Part shown: piece after piece, positions 25,947-35,136 of the stretch
Layout of the letters: the number at the start of each line of letters is the position of its first letter
How positions within the stretch are numbered: position 1 is the first letter of the stretch
Assembly: GCA_963664845.1 (NCBI GenBank)
Contig: OY761615.1
Span: forward strand, 806,001 to 870,000
Direction of reading: 5' to 3'
Length of the DNA stretch: 64,000 bases
Source: CAIYTF01 sp963664845
Lineage (GTDB): Bacteria; Bacteroidota; Ignavibacteria; Ignavibacteriales; Ignavibacteriaceae
Notes under the pieces: model-generated
Databases searched by the model: none
What the model saw: the letters and a program-made list of their open reading frames with translations, nothing else
Told to the model about the DNA's origin: nothing
Position numbers and translations under genes: made by a program

Positions 25947-26360
25947 TCAAGGGGAATCGGAATTTTTTATTTTATTTTTTTTCAAGGGCTCACCAATCCG
26001 GATGGTATAGCCATTAATATCAAAAATGGTGAATTCCCTGACGCCCGTGGGTTTATCCTCAAGCTCTCTCAGTATCTCCACGCCGTTTTTTTTGTATTCC
26101 TTATAAATACCGTCAACATTATTAACAAACCACATGAACTCAAAATGCAGATCTTTTTTGTGGGTAACGTTAATATATTCCGGCGATAAGCAGAAAAGCA
26201 AATGAATGTCATCCCGTTCTATTCCGGCATCTTTCTGCCCCCAAAACCATTCATGATAAAATCCAAGTTTATCCCTGTAATAAGCAATAGTCTCTTCCAG
26301 ATTCCGGACGGGAAGAAATGGTACAATACGGTTAAACTTTTTCCTGTTCATGGTAACCAT
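25947..26360 (-). CDS. VOC/glyoxalase-superfamily protein
   Basis: The 137-residue protein has the vicinal-oxygen-chelate pattern: FLPVRNLEETIAYYRDKLGFYHEW at the start, DDIHLLFCLSPEYI in the middle, FEFMWFVNNVDGIYKEYKKNGVEI, and a C-terminal EFTIFDINGYTIRIGEPL strand with the usual Glu. Such proteins include glyoxalase I, dioxygenases and bleomycin-resistance-type binders; the substrate is not evident. Translation could also start at the ATG three codons further in (26351). It is a lone gene downstream of nothing obvious, divergent from the PPK2 gene. Confidence 0.8.
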   Translation of the reverse strand: MVTMNRKKFNRIVPFLPVRNLEETIAYYRDKLGFYHEWFWGQKDAGIERDDIHLLFCLSPEYINVTHKKDLHFEFMWFVNNVDGIYKEYKKNGVEILRELEDKPTGVREFTIFDINGYTIRIGEPLKKNKIKNSDSP

Positions 26361-26673
26361 TATTTGTTTCGGACAAATTGTGCAAAAAATAATTAAATAT
26401 CAAATTCAATTTTTTCAAGGTGGGCGCTAAGTGCATAATATCACATATAAATGCATTTTTGCTTCCGTTTTGCACCGTAAATGTATACCGCCGGTATATC
26501 CGTAATCAGCTATTTCCCGACTTCGCCAAAACCGGCTACCGTTCAGAACCAAGGACCTGCATAAAAGCAATTTTGCTTCCCGGCCAATGTTACCCAAATC
26601 ATTTTACTTAATTAAAAATTTTAGTAATTTCCCGGCAGTCCTGCACTTATTTTTATAATGTTAGGAGCCTCCT
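26361..26673. other. Divergent intergenic region, no gene seen
   Basis: This gap between the VOC gene and the PPK2 gene should hold both promoters. A palindromic AGGAGCCTCCT lies directly before the PPK2 start at about 26663-26673 and includes its ribosome binding site. I see no other structure. Confidence 0.45.
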
Positions 26674-27537
26674 ATGAATATCAAGAAATTCCGTGCACCC
26701 TTTAAGAAGGAGTTCTCGCTTTCTGATTTCCCCACTAATTACTCCGGAAAATACAAAAGCAGCAAGGAAGCTTCCGAAGAATTGCAATCGAATATCCAAA
26801 AGATGGCAGAACTTCAGGATAAGCTGTACGCCCATGATAAATATGCCCTGCTCATCATTTTCCAGGCAATGGATGCTGCCGGAAAGGACGGAGCGATCAA
26901 ACACACGATGTCCGGCCTGAATCCACAGGGAACTCAGGTGTTCAGTTTCAAACAGCCTTCGGCCGAAGAGCTGGATCATGACTTTCTGTGGAGGATCAAC
27001 AAATCCCTTCCGGAACGGGGCAGGATTGGCATTTTCAACCGCTCGCATTATGAGGAAATTCTTGTCGTACGTGTGCATAACTATCTTGAGGCAGAGAAGC
27101 TTCCACCCGATGTGACCACAAAGGATATCTGGAAGAACCGTTTCAGACAATTCCGTGATTATGAGCGTTATCTTCACGAAAATGGCGTAAGAACAGTTAA
27201 ATTTTTCCTGAATGTATCGAAGGATGAACAGAAACGCCGTTTCCTGAAGCGTCTGGAAGATCCTGCACGCAACTGGAAGTTTTCCGCTTCAGATTTAAAG
27301 GAACGCAGTCATTGGGATGACTATCAGAAAGTATATGCGGAGGCCATAGCTGAAACAAGTACCAAGTTCGCCCCGTGGTATATTGTCCCGGCAGATAAAA
27401 AATGGTATGCCCGGCTGCTGATATCCGCTGTTATTGTTGACGCATTGGAGCAAATGAAACCGGAATATCCCAAATTGAGCGAAGAAAAAATGCAGAATCT
27501 TGAAATTTACAAACAACAACTGTTAAACGAAGAATAG
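26674..27537 (+). CDS. ppk2: Polyphosphate kinase 2 family protein
   Basis: The 287-residue protein has the PPK2 Walker A-like segment IIFQAMDAAGKDGAIKHTMS, the FKQPSAEELDHDFLWR region, Walker B region IGIFNRSHYEEILVVRVH and the lid SKDEQKRRFLKRLEDP. This pattern fits the short single-domain PPK2 enzymes that transfer phosphate between polyphosphate and nucleotides (AMP, ADP or both). Which acceptor is used cannot be told with confidence. The start is set by AGGAG about seven bases upstream. Confidence 0.93.
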   Translation: MNIKKFRAPFKKEFSLSDFPTNYSGKYKSSKEASEELQSNIQKMAELQDKLYAHDKYALLIIFQAMDAAGKDGAIKHTMSGLNPQGTQVFSFKQPSAEELDHDFLWRINKSLPERGRIGIFNRSHYEEILVVRVHNYLEAEKLPPDVTTKDIWKNRFRQFRDYERYLHENGVRTVKFFLNVSKDEQKRRFLKRLEDPARNWKFSASDLKERSHWDDYQKVYAEAIAETSTKFAPWYIVPADKKWYARLLISAVIVDALEQMKPEYPKLSEEKMQNLEIYKQQLLNEE

Positions 27538-27567
27538 ACATTATAAACTCTCCCCTCCCTTATTTAG

Positions 27568-27743
27568 CAATAGTGTCAACTAAGTGTGATTCTGGCAAAG
27601 GGAACTCACCCCCATCCCCTCTCTTAAAAAGAGAGGGGAGCAGAACATCCGCATTATTGGCGGCTATAAGTATTATAACGGCGATAGTTGGAGTGAGAGT
27701 ATCAAATGAAATCACGCCTGTTTTTGTTAAGTTGACACCATTG
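27568..27743. mobile_element. MITE-like element, family 1 (both ends present)
   Basis: The left end CAATAGTGTCAACTAAG and the right end GTTAAGTTGACACCATTG are imperfect inverted repeats about 175 bases apart. Between them lies a hairpin CCCCTCTCTT-aaa-AAGAGAGGGG (about 27613-27638). No coding frame of note. The same end sequence recurs at about 28.7, 33.3-33.5, 50.3 and 57.6 kb. Confidence 0.6.
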
Positions 27744-27776
27744 CCCTTTTTGAGGGCGGGGGCTGGAGGGGTTCAG

Positions 27777-28274
27777 CTATTTCATATTTGTAAACTGCGT
27801 GGGGAATGACAGGTCGGCATCGCGAACCAGTTTTATCACTGCCTGCAAATCATCAATTTTTGCGGCAGTTACACGAATTTGTTCATCCTGAATTGCAGCA
27901 CTTACCTTGAGCTTGGAATCTTTTATCAGCTTTGTGATAGTCTTCGCGTTTTCCTTCTCAATTCCAGTGATCAGATCGATTATCTGCTTAACCGTGTTAC
28001 CACCTGCAGGTTCAGGATCGTGATATTTCAATGCTTTTATTGAGATACCGCGTTTGATGAATTTTGATTGAATAATATCGAGACTCTGTTTGCGGGAAAA
28101 ATCATCCTTTGTATGGATGGTAAGAGTTTTGTCTTTCTTGTTAAGATCTACGGTGGTTTTCGAGTCCTTAAGATCGTACCGTTGCAGAATTTCCTTAAGC
28201 GCCTGATTGACCGCATTATCAACTTCCTGCAAATCCACTTCGGAAACAATATCAAAAGAGTGTTGTTGTGCCAT
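27777..28274 (-). CDS. yajQ: YajQ family nucleotide-binding protein (UPF0234)
   Basis: The 165-residue protein matches the YajQ family along its length: SFDIVSEVDLQEVDNAVNQA at the start, RYDLKDSKTTVDLNKKDKTL, KFIKRGISIKALKYHDPEPA, GITALIDD-like TKLIKDSKLKVSAAIQDEQIRVT, and a final LSFPTQFTNMK. YajQ members bind nucleotides, and some bind cyclic di-GMP. Its function here is unknown. A MITE-like element lies directly downstream. Confidence 0.95.
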   Translation of the reverse strand: MAQQHSFDIVSEVDLQEVDNAVNQALKEILQRYDLKDSKTTVDLNKKDKTLTIHTKDDFSRKQSLDIIQSKFIKRGISIKALKYHDPEPAGGNTVKQIIDLITGIEKENAKTITKLIKDSKLKVSAAIQDEQIRVTAAKIDDLQAVIKLVRDADLSFPTQFTNMK

Positions 28275-28724
28275 AATGTATTCTCACTTTATTTATAATA
28301 ACATATACAAAAATAGTGAGAATATATTGTATTAAAAATTTTACGGGACAATTCGGCATATTGCATCACCGACAGCGCCTCTTATAGCAAAGCGTCCCGG
28401 TAAACCCATAGGCATCAGCTTAAAGAGTGTAATTCGACCCTGTCTTCAGAATCGTTAACAGCTGAATAAGCTGTTAGCGGATGTTCCAATTCCGTATTCC
28501 ATGAGAAATGCATTAAGAAACACGAATTGCAAAAATTCGTCAATTGCCGATGCATTCCAGGGTCTGAGGCAGGTAGATTCCACCCGATAGGATTGGGACA
28601 CGCATCGCGCCAGAAGCGGGATTTCGTTGAACTCAATTTTCACAGGAATGACAGTGCTTCACCAGCTGTGTTAAGTCGACGCCAATGCGGTCAACCGGGG
28701 GTCAATTTCGTAAGTCACAGCCCG
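28275..28724. other. Intergenic region with repeat remnants
   Basis: No gene is supported; two overlapping minus-strand frames at 28415-28643 are not protein-like. The right-hand part carries a decayed end of repeat family 1: TCACAGGAATGACAG followed by TTAAGTCGACGCCAATG at 28671-28687. Confidence 0.45.
28641..28687. repeat. Family 1 repeat end, degenerate
   Basis: This segment reads CACAGGAATGACA and then TTAAGTCGACGCCAATG, a diverged version of the hairpin-plus-TTAAGTTGACACCATTG end seen in the fuller copies. No matching left end was found nearby. Confidence 0.45.
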
Positions 28725-31700
28725 TCAGTTTCCTTTGCCGGTGTTCCCGGCACTGTTTGCGGCAAATTTAAGCGCCCGGTACTTTTCAATTGTTTGCCGG
28801 ATACCAGCGTCTTCCGGAGACCGGGCTTGTAATCTTGTGAACAATGCTATAAGCTTGTCGTAATCTTTCCGCTTTTCATACATCCGGATCAAAATGTCGT
28901 AAGGGGCGGTGTTTGTTGAAGATCTTTCCAGGATCTTTTGTACTACTGTTTCAACCTGGCTTTCCAGATATTCAGCTTTTCGTATTTCACCGCATGCACG
29001 ATAGAGCCGGCTTATATCATAGGCCGTATAATATTCCATGGGGCAGTGAGCCTGCGGAATTGTTTTTTCCATTTCATCCAGCACATTCAGGCACTTATCC
29101 TGATGCCCGTTGTTAAAACTATGGAGAGCCATTCTTAAAAATGCATTCCTGTACATTTGGAGAAAACGTTCCTGATTGTCATCAAGAAAGATGGCTGTAT
29201 CATTCAGCCCGCGGAATTTGAAACCCGGCTCGTAGACCTTACTAAATCCCTGGGAACCGGAAAACAATTGTGAATTCAGAATCTGTTCATTCACCATATC
29301 ACCAATGTTTGCCTGGCAGCGCTCTGGAACAAGCCGATAGGCAATACCTTCCAGTTTCATATATTCATCAAGGCCAACTTTGCAGTCTCCTGAGCAGGTG
29401 AGCGCAAAGTAGATGGGTCGTTCCCAGTTGTTTTGCTCGATGATGTCCTTAACCAACAAATCCTGAGCACGAAGCGCTTTGATTCCCCCAAAGGTAACAG
29501 TATTGTCCACTCTCCAAACGATCTTCCCCGCCCTGAGAATCGTAGAGTCCTTTATGTTATATTCATCCTGCAGAAGTGCTTTTGCTTTTGGAGAAAGGCC
29601 TGCATAATTGTTGTGGTTGACGCTTTTCTTAAAATAATCCGGCGGTACCATGAGGGAATCCATTTGCGGCTCCCATTGCACCGGCCTGTAATTCTGCTCA
29701 TTCAGCATCTCATCGGAGAAACTGAGTTTTACCTTCATTGCACCGTGCGGTTCCTGGTTTTTTAACTGTTGAACATACCAGGGCGTGTTGGCCAGGCTCA
29801 GATTGACTATCCTGATATCAGTCCGGATACCTTCGACATCCTGCAAATACCATAAAGGGAATGTATCATTGTCAGCATTGGTAAAAAGAATGGCATTGGG
29901 AGCACAACTTTGGAGCTGGTTGTACGCCAGATCCCATGGTATCCAGTTTTTTGAACGGTCATGTTCCCGGTAGTTTGCCTGAAGCATTCTGCCAGGAATA
30001 AACAGAAACAAGACACCAACAATTATCCAGGACAGCGTGCGGGAAAGTGAAACGGTGGCTATCTTCTGCTCCACGAGGTCAAGAAGCCCCTTTACCGCAA
30101 TCCCGATCCAGACAGCGAAGGCAAAGCCCCCGGCAGCATAAAACTTGTCGCGTTCCCTCGGTTGAGGTTCCTGCTGATTTTGATAAAAAGCAAACAGGTA
30201 GGTTGTGAAGAGGAACAGGATAAGGAACGCAACAGCCATTTTCCAGTCCTTCCTGAAGTGAAAGTAAATGCCAAGTAGTCCAACAAGGAAGGGAATGCCG
30301 AAGAATGAATTATGCCCGTCGCCTTCAAATTTCAAATTGCATAATGCTCCGAAAACGTTAGCCACTCCGTTAAAAGGCCACACATCCGGCCCCGCATCCT
30401 GATGCCAGGATGATCTGCCACCATAGGTCCAGAGGATGTATCGTGTCATCATGTGATTCACCTGATATTTCCACACGAAACTAAGGTCCGACGAATATTT
30501 CGCGGGATCATAAATACCCTGTTGCCCCTGCTCTTGCGAAAATCTTCTTTTGAATGTTGGGAAGTCACCATACTGTTCGCGATTGAGATAGGAAAGGAAG
30601 CCTGCAAAATCTCTGGGTGCATTTTCATTCATGGGCGTGTTCTGGTTAGCACGAATAAGAATTGTGGCATAGGTAGTCCAGCCAATCATGATAAAGAGGA
30701 CGCAGGTTGCAATGGTAAACAGCATCTCTTGTTTATTCGCGTGCGCGAAATATATAACGGTGCCCAGGAGCACAAAAATGGCAGTGAAAAGTGTTATTGC
30801 CGTTCCGGTATTATCTCCGGCAATCAAGCCCAGGAATTCAGGAATTTTCATGACAATGCCGGGATAGATAATATATTTTGCGATCACACCTATGAAGAAG
30901 GCAAGGTAGATGGAATTTTTATTCAACAGTTTTTTCCGGAATATACCGATGATTGCCGCACTCACAACGAACATGATGATCTTGAACTGTGTATCGTAAT
31001 CTTTATATTCTTCAATTGACGGTGCCGTTGAACCCACCTCGTTTGCCCAAAGCACCAGGGCAATGAGCAGCATAAGCGCAAAGTGGCCAAGGAAAATATA
31101 TCCGGTCAGTTTATATGCTTTTTCATCGGTGTCATATTTCCGGTACATGATGATCATAACAACCGTGATGATGGCTAGAATGCCAAACATTCTGAGCGCA
31201 GTGGAAATACCAATCAGGTAAGAAAGAAGGAAAAGATATTTCGCGGCATCCTGGTTATCCGCTTTTTCATTCCAAACCATACCAACATAAATGATTGCCG
31301 CAAAGATGGTTGTGTTAAGGGCATAAATTTCAGACTCTGTTCCGTTAAACCAGAATGAATGGCTGAACGAAAATGCCAAGGCACCGACTGCCGCAGACAT
31401 ATACGTAAACAATGCGTTTTGGACGTTCGCATAATTACGCCCATTGTAGTTCTCAATGAGCTTAACGATAATGGAATAGAGCATCAGGACGGTGAGCCCA
31501 CCGGTGAGCACAGAAAGATAGTTGATCCGCAACCCGTAATTAGCAGCAGTGGGAAGCATAGAAAAAAAACGTCCCATTAACGTCATAAACGGTGAGCCGG
31601 GCGGATGAGGAATTTGCATACCGAACGCTGCGGCGGAAACCTCGCCGCAATCCCAGAAAGAGACCGACGGCTGAACGGTTTTGTACAGGACAGTTAGTGA

Positions 31701-31751
31701 GAATAAAAATACACAAGACCCAATAATTCGTTCGAAGCGCTTAACGTTCAT
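28725..31751 (-). CDS. DUF2723 membrane protein with soluble C-terminal domain
   Basis: The 1008-residue protein has the DUF2723 opening VQPSVSFWDCGEVSAAAFGM followed by QIPHPPGSPFMTLMGRFF and about a dozen membrane helices up to about residue 580. The membrane part resembles protein O-mannosyltransferases (GT-C fold), and Asp in FWDCGE is the likely catalytic residue. After residue 600 comes a soluble domain with NAILFTNADNDTFPLWYLQD, then TPR-like helices. A lipid-linked sugar transfer to exported proteins is inferred. A paralogue of the soluble part alone lies at 33650-34855. ECF sigma and anti-sigma genes lie directly upstream. Confidence 0.88.
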   Translation of the reverse strand: MNVKRFERIIGSCVFLFSLTVLYKTVQPSVSFWDCGEVSAAAFGMQIPHPPGSPFMTLMGRFFSMLPTAANYGLRINYLSVLTGGLTVLMLYSIIVKLIENYNGRNYANVQNALFTYMSAAVGALAFSFSHSFWFNGTESEIYALNTTIFAAIIYVGMVWNEKADNQDAAKYLFLLSYLIGISTALRMFGILAIITVVMIIMYRKYDTDEKAYKLTGYIFLGHFALMLLIALVLWANEVGSTAPSIEEYKDYDTQFKIIMFVVSAAIIGIFRKKLLNKNSIYLAFFIGVIAKYIIYPGIVMKIPEFLGLIAGDNTGTAITLFTAIFVLLGTVIYFAHANKQEMLFTIATCVLFIMIGWTTYATILIRANQNTPMNENAPRDFAGFLSYLNREQYGDFPTFKRRFSQEQGQQGIYDPAKYSSDLSFVWKYQVNHMMTRYILWTYGGRSSWHQDAGPDVWPFNGVANVFGALCNLKFEGDGHNSFFGIPFLVGLLGIYFHFRKDWKMAVAFLILFLFTTYLFAFYQNQQEPQPRERDKFYAAGGFAFAVWIGIAVKGLLDLVEQKIATVSLSRTLSWIIVGVLFLFIPGRMLQANYREHDRSKNWIPWDLAYNQLQSCAPNAILFTNADNDTFPLWYLQDVEGIRTDIRIVNLSLANTPWYVQQLKNQEPHGAMKVKLSFSDEMLNEQNYRPVQWEPQMDSLMVPPDYFKKSVNHNNYAGLSPKAKALLQDEYNIKDSTILRAGKIVWRVDNTVTFGGIKALRAQDLLVKDIIEQNNWERPIYFALTCSGDCKVGLDEYMKLEGIAYRLVPERCQANIGDMVNEQILNSQLFSGSQGFSKVYEPGFKFRGLNDTAIFLDDNQERFLQMYRNAFLRMALHSFNNGHQDKCLNVLDEMEKTIPQAHCPMEYYTAYDISRLYRACGEIRKAEYLESQVETVVQKILERSSTNTAPYDILIRMYEKRKDYDKLIALFTRLQARSPEDAGIRQTIEKYRALKFAANSAGNTGKGN

Positions 31752-31893
31752 TACTTCCTCTATTACAAAGTTGGATAACGGAATAAAAACAAAGTCTAAA
31801 GGCAGGCACTATATAACACGCTGCCGCGTTACCCAAGTAAAAAAAATCAAAACAATCTTGAGCCGGCGGAGCGAAATAAATGAGGCCATTATA

Positions 31894-32577
31894 TCATTGC
31901 ATGATTACCAATCCGCGGTATAAATTGGAGTCCCGGTCAATGGACTTGCCCCTTTTCTCGCCTTTTGCGTACGTAAGAACGTTTGCAACTGCAACACTGA
32001 AAGGTTGAGTTATGTGACCCGGTACAAGAACTGAAGAGTCCCTCAGCCCGGCAGATTTGTTCTTTATAGTGCGGGATGCTGCTTTATTCCCTGGGATCAT
32101 CAATGCATTTGTTCCCCGTTTAATAGCCTGTTTTTCAGTGTCTTGAGCTGCGTTCTGCTTTTCCACATAGACCGTATCCACCCTGAATTGATCAGAACGT
32201 ATACTCTCCTGGGGACGGTTTAACTTGCCAACCAACAGAATTGCAGCCAGCAGAAACAATGCAGTCTGCCAAACGGGCAGGCGGAAATCGAATGCACGAC
32301 GGCAGTTATTCACTATCCTTAACCAAACCGATGGAGCAGTTGCTTTAAAAGAATGCATAAGTTTTTCTTTGATCTCTTTGCCGGCATATTCTGTTCTTTC
32401 TTCATTAGCAAAAAGTTCTATGCTTTTCAGAAGGTATGCCCGCATGGAATCATATTCAGCCGGTGTAAGTGCCCTGAGAATCAGTTCTTTCTCATTCGTA
32501 TCCAATTGATCAAAACTTTTTGTTGTCAATAAGCTCTCGAAATCGGGTAACAGTTCAAATAATTCATCATTCAACAT
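31894..32577 (-). CDS. Putative membrane anti-sigma factor or sigma-linked protein
   Basis: The 227-residue protein has a helical N-terminal half (DFESLLTTKSFDQLDTNEKEL), one predicted membrane helix at about 103-118 (TALFLLAAILLVGKL) and a Ser/Lys-rich periplasmic C-terminus. It starts one base after the stop of the ECF sigma gene. Size, topology and position fit an anti-sigma factor, but the classical zinc HxxxCxxC motif is absent, so the call is positional. Confidence 0.6.
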   Translation of the reverse strand: MLNDELFELLPDFESLLTTKSFDQLDTNEKELILRALTPAEYDSMRAYLLKSIELFANEERTEYAGKEIKEKLMHSFKATAPSVWLRIVNNCRRAFDFRLPVWQTALFLLAAILLVGKLNRPQESIRSDQFRVDTVYVEKQNAAQDTEKQAIKRGTNALMIPGNKAASRTIKNKSAGLRDSSVLVPGHITQPFSVAVANVLTYAKGEKRGKSIDRDSNLYRGLVIMQ

Positions 32578-32578
32578 T

Positions 32579-33160
32579 TCAATTAACTCCAGGGTTATAA
32601 ATCATTAATTTGGACGACAGGTACTTTATGGCATAGAACAACCGCGATTTAATGGTGCCTTCAGGACTGTTAAGCATTTCTGCAATTTCTTTGAGCGAAA
32701 GCCCGCTGCCATGCCGCAACAGGAACACGGTTTTCTGTTCTTCGTTAAGCTCGTCCAGATGCAAATACAATTCTTCACTGAATGCAGCCAGGTCAAGGTC
32801 ATCACAACCGTCGTCTGGAACTGTGCACTGGCTTCCCTGCTCTTCATCCAGCGGCAAGGGTTTTCTGCTTACCCGTTTAAATTCATTTTTACACATATTA
32901 GTTGCGAGAGTATAGAACCAGGGGGAGAACCTTTTTGCCGGATCGAAGGAGCCAGGTGCGGTTATTATTTTGAGAAACAGATCCTGGGTAAAGTCCTGCG
33001 CTTTTTCGCGGTCACGGCCCAGCATTCTGTAAAAATAGTAATACATTTTCCCGGAATAGCGCGCATACAATTCCTCAAATGCGGCTTTATCCCGTTTCAT
33101 TAGCAGACCCATCAATACTTCATCGCTTTCAGCGCTTGGAGCCTTACCAAAGAGGTGCAT
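32579..33160 (-). CDS. ECF RNA polymerase sigma factor
   Basis: The 193-residue protein has region 2 (AAFEELYARYSGKMYYYFYRML, then AQDFTQDLFLKI and WFYTLATNMCKNEFKR) and region 4 with a helix-turn-helix (LSLKEIAEMLNSPEGTIKSRLFYAIKYL). It lies directly before the membrane protein that probably holds it inactive. Its regulon is unknown; the adjacent DUF2723 gene, transcribed the same way 140 bases beyond the partner, is a candidate. I see no evidence that it is SigP of the PorX pathway. Confidence 0.92.
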   Translation of the reverse strand: MHLFGKAPSAESDEVLMGLLMKRDKAAFEELYARYSGKMYYYFYRMLGRDREKAQDFTQDLFLKIITAPGSFDPAKRFSPWFYTLATNMCKNEFKRVSRKPLPLDEEQGSQCTVPDDGCDDLDLAAFSEELYLHLDELNEEQKTVFLLRHGSGLSLKEIAEMLNSPEGTIKSRLFYAIKYLSSKLMIYNPGVN

Positions 33161-33649
33161 CAGATAACCATCTTCCGTCTGGATTCATAATTCTGCTATT
33201 TTTCGTCCGGAATTTCTTTCATTTCATAATCATTGGTTAATCAGTTAAACCTAACCGATCCTGTCATAAAGCAACGGTGCCAGCTTAACAGGATTGTCAT
33301 TTCCGTCATGGCGTGACCCATAGGCGTAAACTCAAAAGCGAAATTATTGCCTTGGGCCCCTCACCGCTAAATCTCCTCTTCCGAAGGAGAGGAGACTTTT
33401 AAAGCCAAATTTTGCGGGGCTTAGTTTCGACTTTGGCTGAACTGTGTGGTTCAGGCTAATCATCGCTCCCTCCAAGGGTTCTGAGCAAGCAGATTCCCGT
33501 TTTCACGAGAATGCCAACCTGTTAAGTTGACGCGTATTCGCCAGCCATGATGCGAATCTGCCCAACTCGAGCATAATGAGAGATAATAATATAATCAGCA
33601 TATTAAAGTCTGTGCCAAGTTAATGTCTTGACTGTACATGCAAAGCTGA
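33161..33649. other. Intergenic region dominated by a MITE-like element
   Basis: No gene is supported between the sigma factor start and the next stop codon. The interval 33271-33542 is a complete family 1 repeat element (listed separately). The remaining sequence shows no clear signal. Confidence 0.5.
33271..33542. mobile_element. MITE-like element, family 1 (most complete copy)
   Basis: The left end GCAACGGTGCCAGCTTAACAGG (shown here as two blocks, GCAACGGTGCC and AGCTTAACAGG) is an inverted match to the right end around CCTGTTAAGTTGACGCG at 33519-33534. Inside are a CTCCTCTTCC-GAAGGAGAGGAG hairpin near 33373-33394 and the GATTCCCGTTTTCACGAGAAT hairpin at 33492-33512. It has no coding capacity. 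Confidence 0.6.
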
Positions 33650-34855
33650 TCACAGTTTTGGCGCATTCTCTTTTTTATCAAATAACTGGTTATATAATTC
33701 CAGAGCATCACTCCTGTCGGCAATTATCCGGGCAAGTTTTTTTATACGCTGTGTCTTGTCTTCCTGTCCGCTCACTTGATAGTGATCGTATAGTTTTGCG
33801 AATACCGGCAAGTAATTTACGTTCAATTGTCTGATGATTCCAATGGCAATATCATTGGCCAAATCAATCCGCAGGTAGTCGAGCATCCACTTGTTTTCAT
33901 AGTTATTGATCAGACAGGCCATGTTATCAAAGTCCTTCTCACTGTACTTAAACGCCAGCCCAGTCAAATAGGTCTTGTTCTTTATATCGTCGTATGCCTG
34001 CTGCGGAATTGTCAACGCGAAGCAGACACTTCTATCAGTTGCGTTTGTTGCTATATGTTTGAGCAGCACAGAAGAAATTCTCATGTAATAGTCCTGAGCA
34101 TTTTTAAATTGCGCTGTATCAAAAACATAGGGCTTAATATGATATTCTTTGAAGAGCAGTTCCCTGTAGCTGTCAATCATCAGCAGACTCATGTTCAGGA
34201 CGCCAACATCTTTCCTGAAATTCAGGGCATATTGCAAAATCCAGATGGGGAAGGTATCATTGTCACCATTTGTCAGTAAGATACTGTTTGGTTCCAGCGA
34301 AGCAAGCACGTTATAATTCCAGTTAAGTATTCCCGGGGAGATATCTCTGCTGTCATACCATTTTTTGCAAATTTCGGCTTCATGAGCCGTATCCCGCCTG
34401 GTCTCGTAATAAACAGCAAGATCGGAGAATAATTCCGGCATATTGGGATTTAGTTCATAGGCTTTGAACAGATCTTTGGGGTCACTTGGGCCCGTCATCC
34501 GGTCGCTGGTATATTTCATATAAAAGTACTCGGCGGTATTGGGGATGTCTTTCGCAGCACGTTTAACAATATCGGCGGGGTCACGGAAAAATTTATCTTT
34601 GTCCTTTTGCCACTCCTCCCTGAACCAGTTTTTCACCATGCGGTTGGCGGTGAAATAATTAACCCATGCTTCAGCGTTGCCGGAGTCTGCCTTCACAATA
34701 GCACCCCATTGTTCTGCAGCCGATTTATAAAACTGATAGTCTTTTTTTGCTTTTACTATGGAGTAAACTTTAGGCGGCTTCTGCGCAAAAACGGAATCAG
34801 CAACAAGGCACAGAGAGACAAGAAACAGGGCAATGAACCATAAATGGCGCTGCAT
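33650..34855 (-). CDS. Secreted protein related to the DUF2723 soluble C-terminal domain
   Basis: The start at 34855 (401 residues) is preferred to 34906 because AAGG lies five bases before it and a Sec signal follows at once (MQRHLWFIALFLVSLCLVAD, then SVFAQ). The middle contains NSILLTNGDNDTFPIWILQY, closely similar to NAILFTNADNDTFPLWYLQD in the DUF2723 protein at 28725-31751, followed by matching sequence such as VLNMSLLMIDSYR and VCFALTIPQQ. So it is a free periplasmic version of that domain without the membrane enzyme. The N-terminal part is TPR-like. Function is unknown. Confidence 0.8.
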   Translation of the reverse strand: MQRHLWFIALFLVSLCLVADSVFAQKPPKVYSIVKAKKDYQFYKSAAEQWGAIVKADSGNAEAWVNYFTANRMVKNWFREEWQKDKDKFFRDPADIVKRAAKDIPNTAEYFYMKYTSDRMTGPSDPKDLFKAYELNPNMPELFSDLAVYYETRRDTAHEAEICKKWYDSRDISPGILNWNYNVLASLEPNSILLTNGDNDTFPIWILQYALNFRKDVGVLNMSLLMIDSYRELLFKEYHIKPYVFDTAQFKNAQDYYMRISSVLLKHIATNATDRSVCFALTIPQQAYDDIKNKTYLTGLAFKYSEKDFDNMACLINNYENKWMLDYLRIDLANDIAIGIIRQLNVNYLPVFAKLYDHYQVSGQEDKTQRIKKLARIIADRSDALELYNQLFDKKENAPKL

Positions 34856-35090
34856 ACGGACCTTCCAAAAAATAATTTGTTTCCCAATAATACAACTTAG
34901 ACGCAAAAAGGTTCAAAAGGTTTGCATAGCCAGAATTTGCGCTCAGTCCAGATGGTTTCTTACAATTGTTTTGCACCTTTTCAGGGGAGAGGTGATATTC
35001 TTTGCACTCTTACGAAATAATATGATGTAAATCTTATTTTCGTGGAAATTCATAGTGAAGGTACTCAATAAGATTAAGATATTTACAAGA

Positions 35091-35113
35091 AACCACCTTC
35101 GGAGAAGGTGGTT
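35091..35113 (-). terminator. Intrinsic terminator at the end of the Rhs/LRR array
   Basis: AACCACCTTC and GAAGGTGGTT form a 10-bp stem with a 3-base loop, 24 bases after the last LRR gene on the minus strand, and are followed there by TTTCTTG. The plus strand also has a short T-run. Confidence 0.75.
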
Positions 35114-35136
35114 TTCTAAGTCATATTAAAATGCCA

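Noticed and set aside
28415..28643. Two overlapping minus-strand frames of 62-73 residues
   Set aside because: They are low-quality, overlap each other in different frames and lie in a region of repeat remnants.
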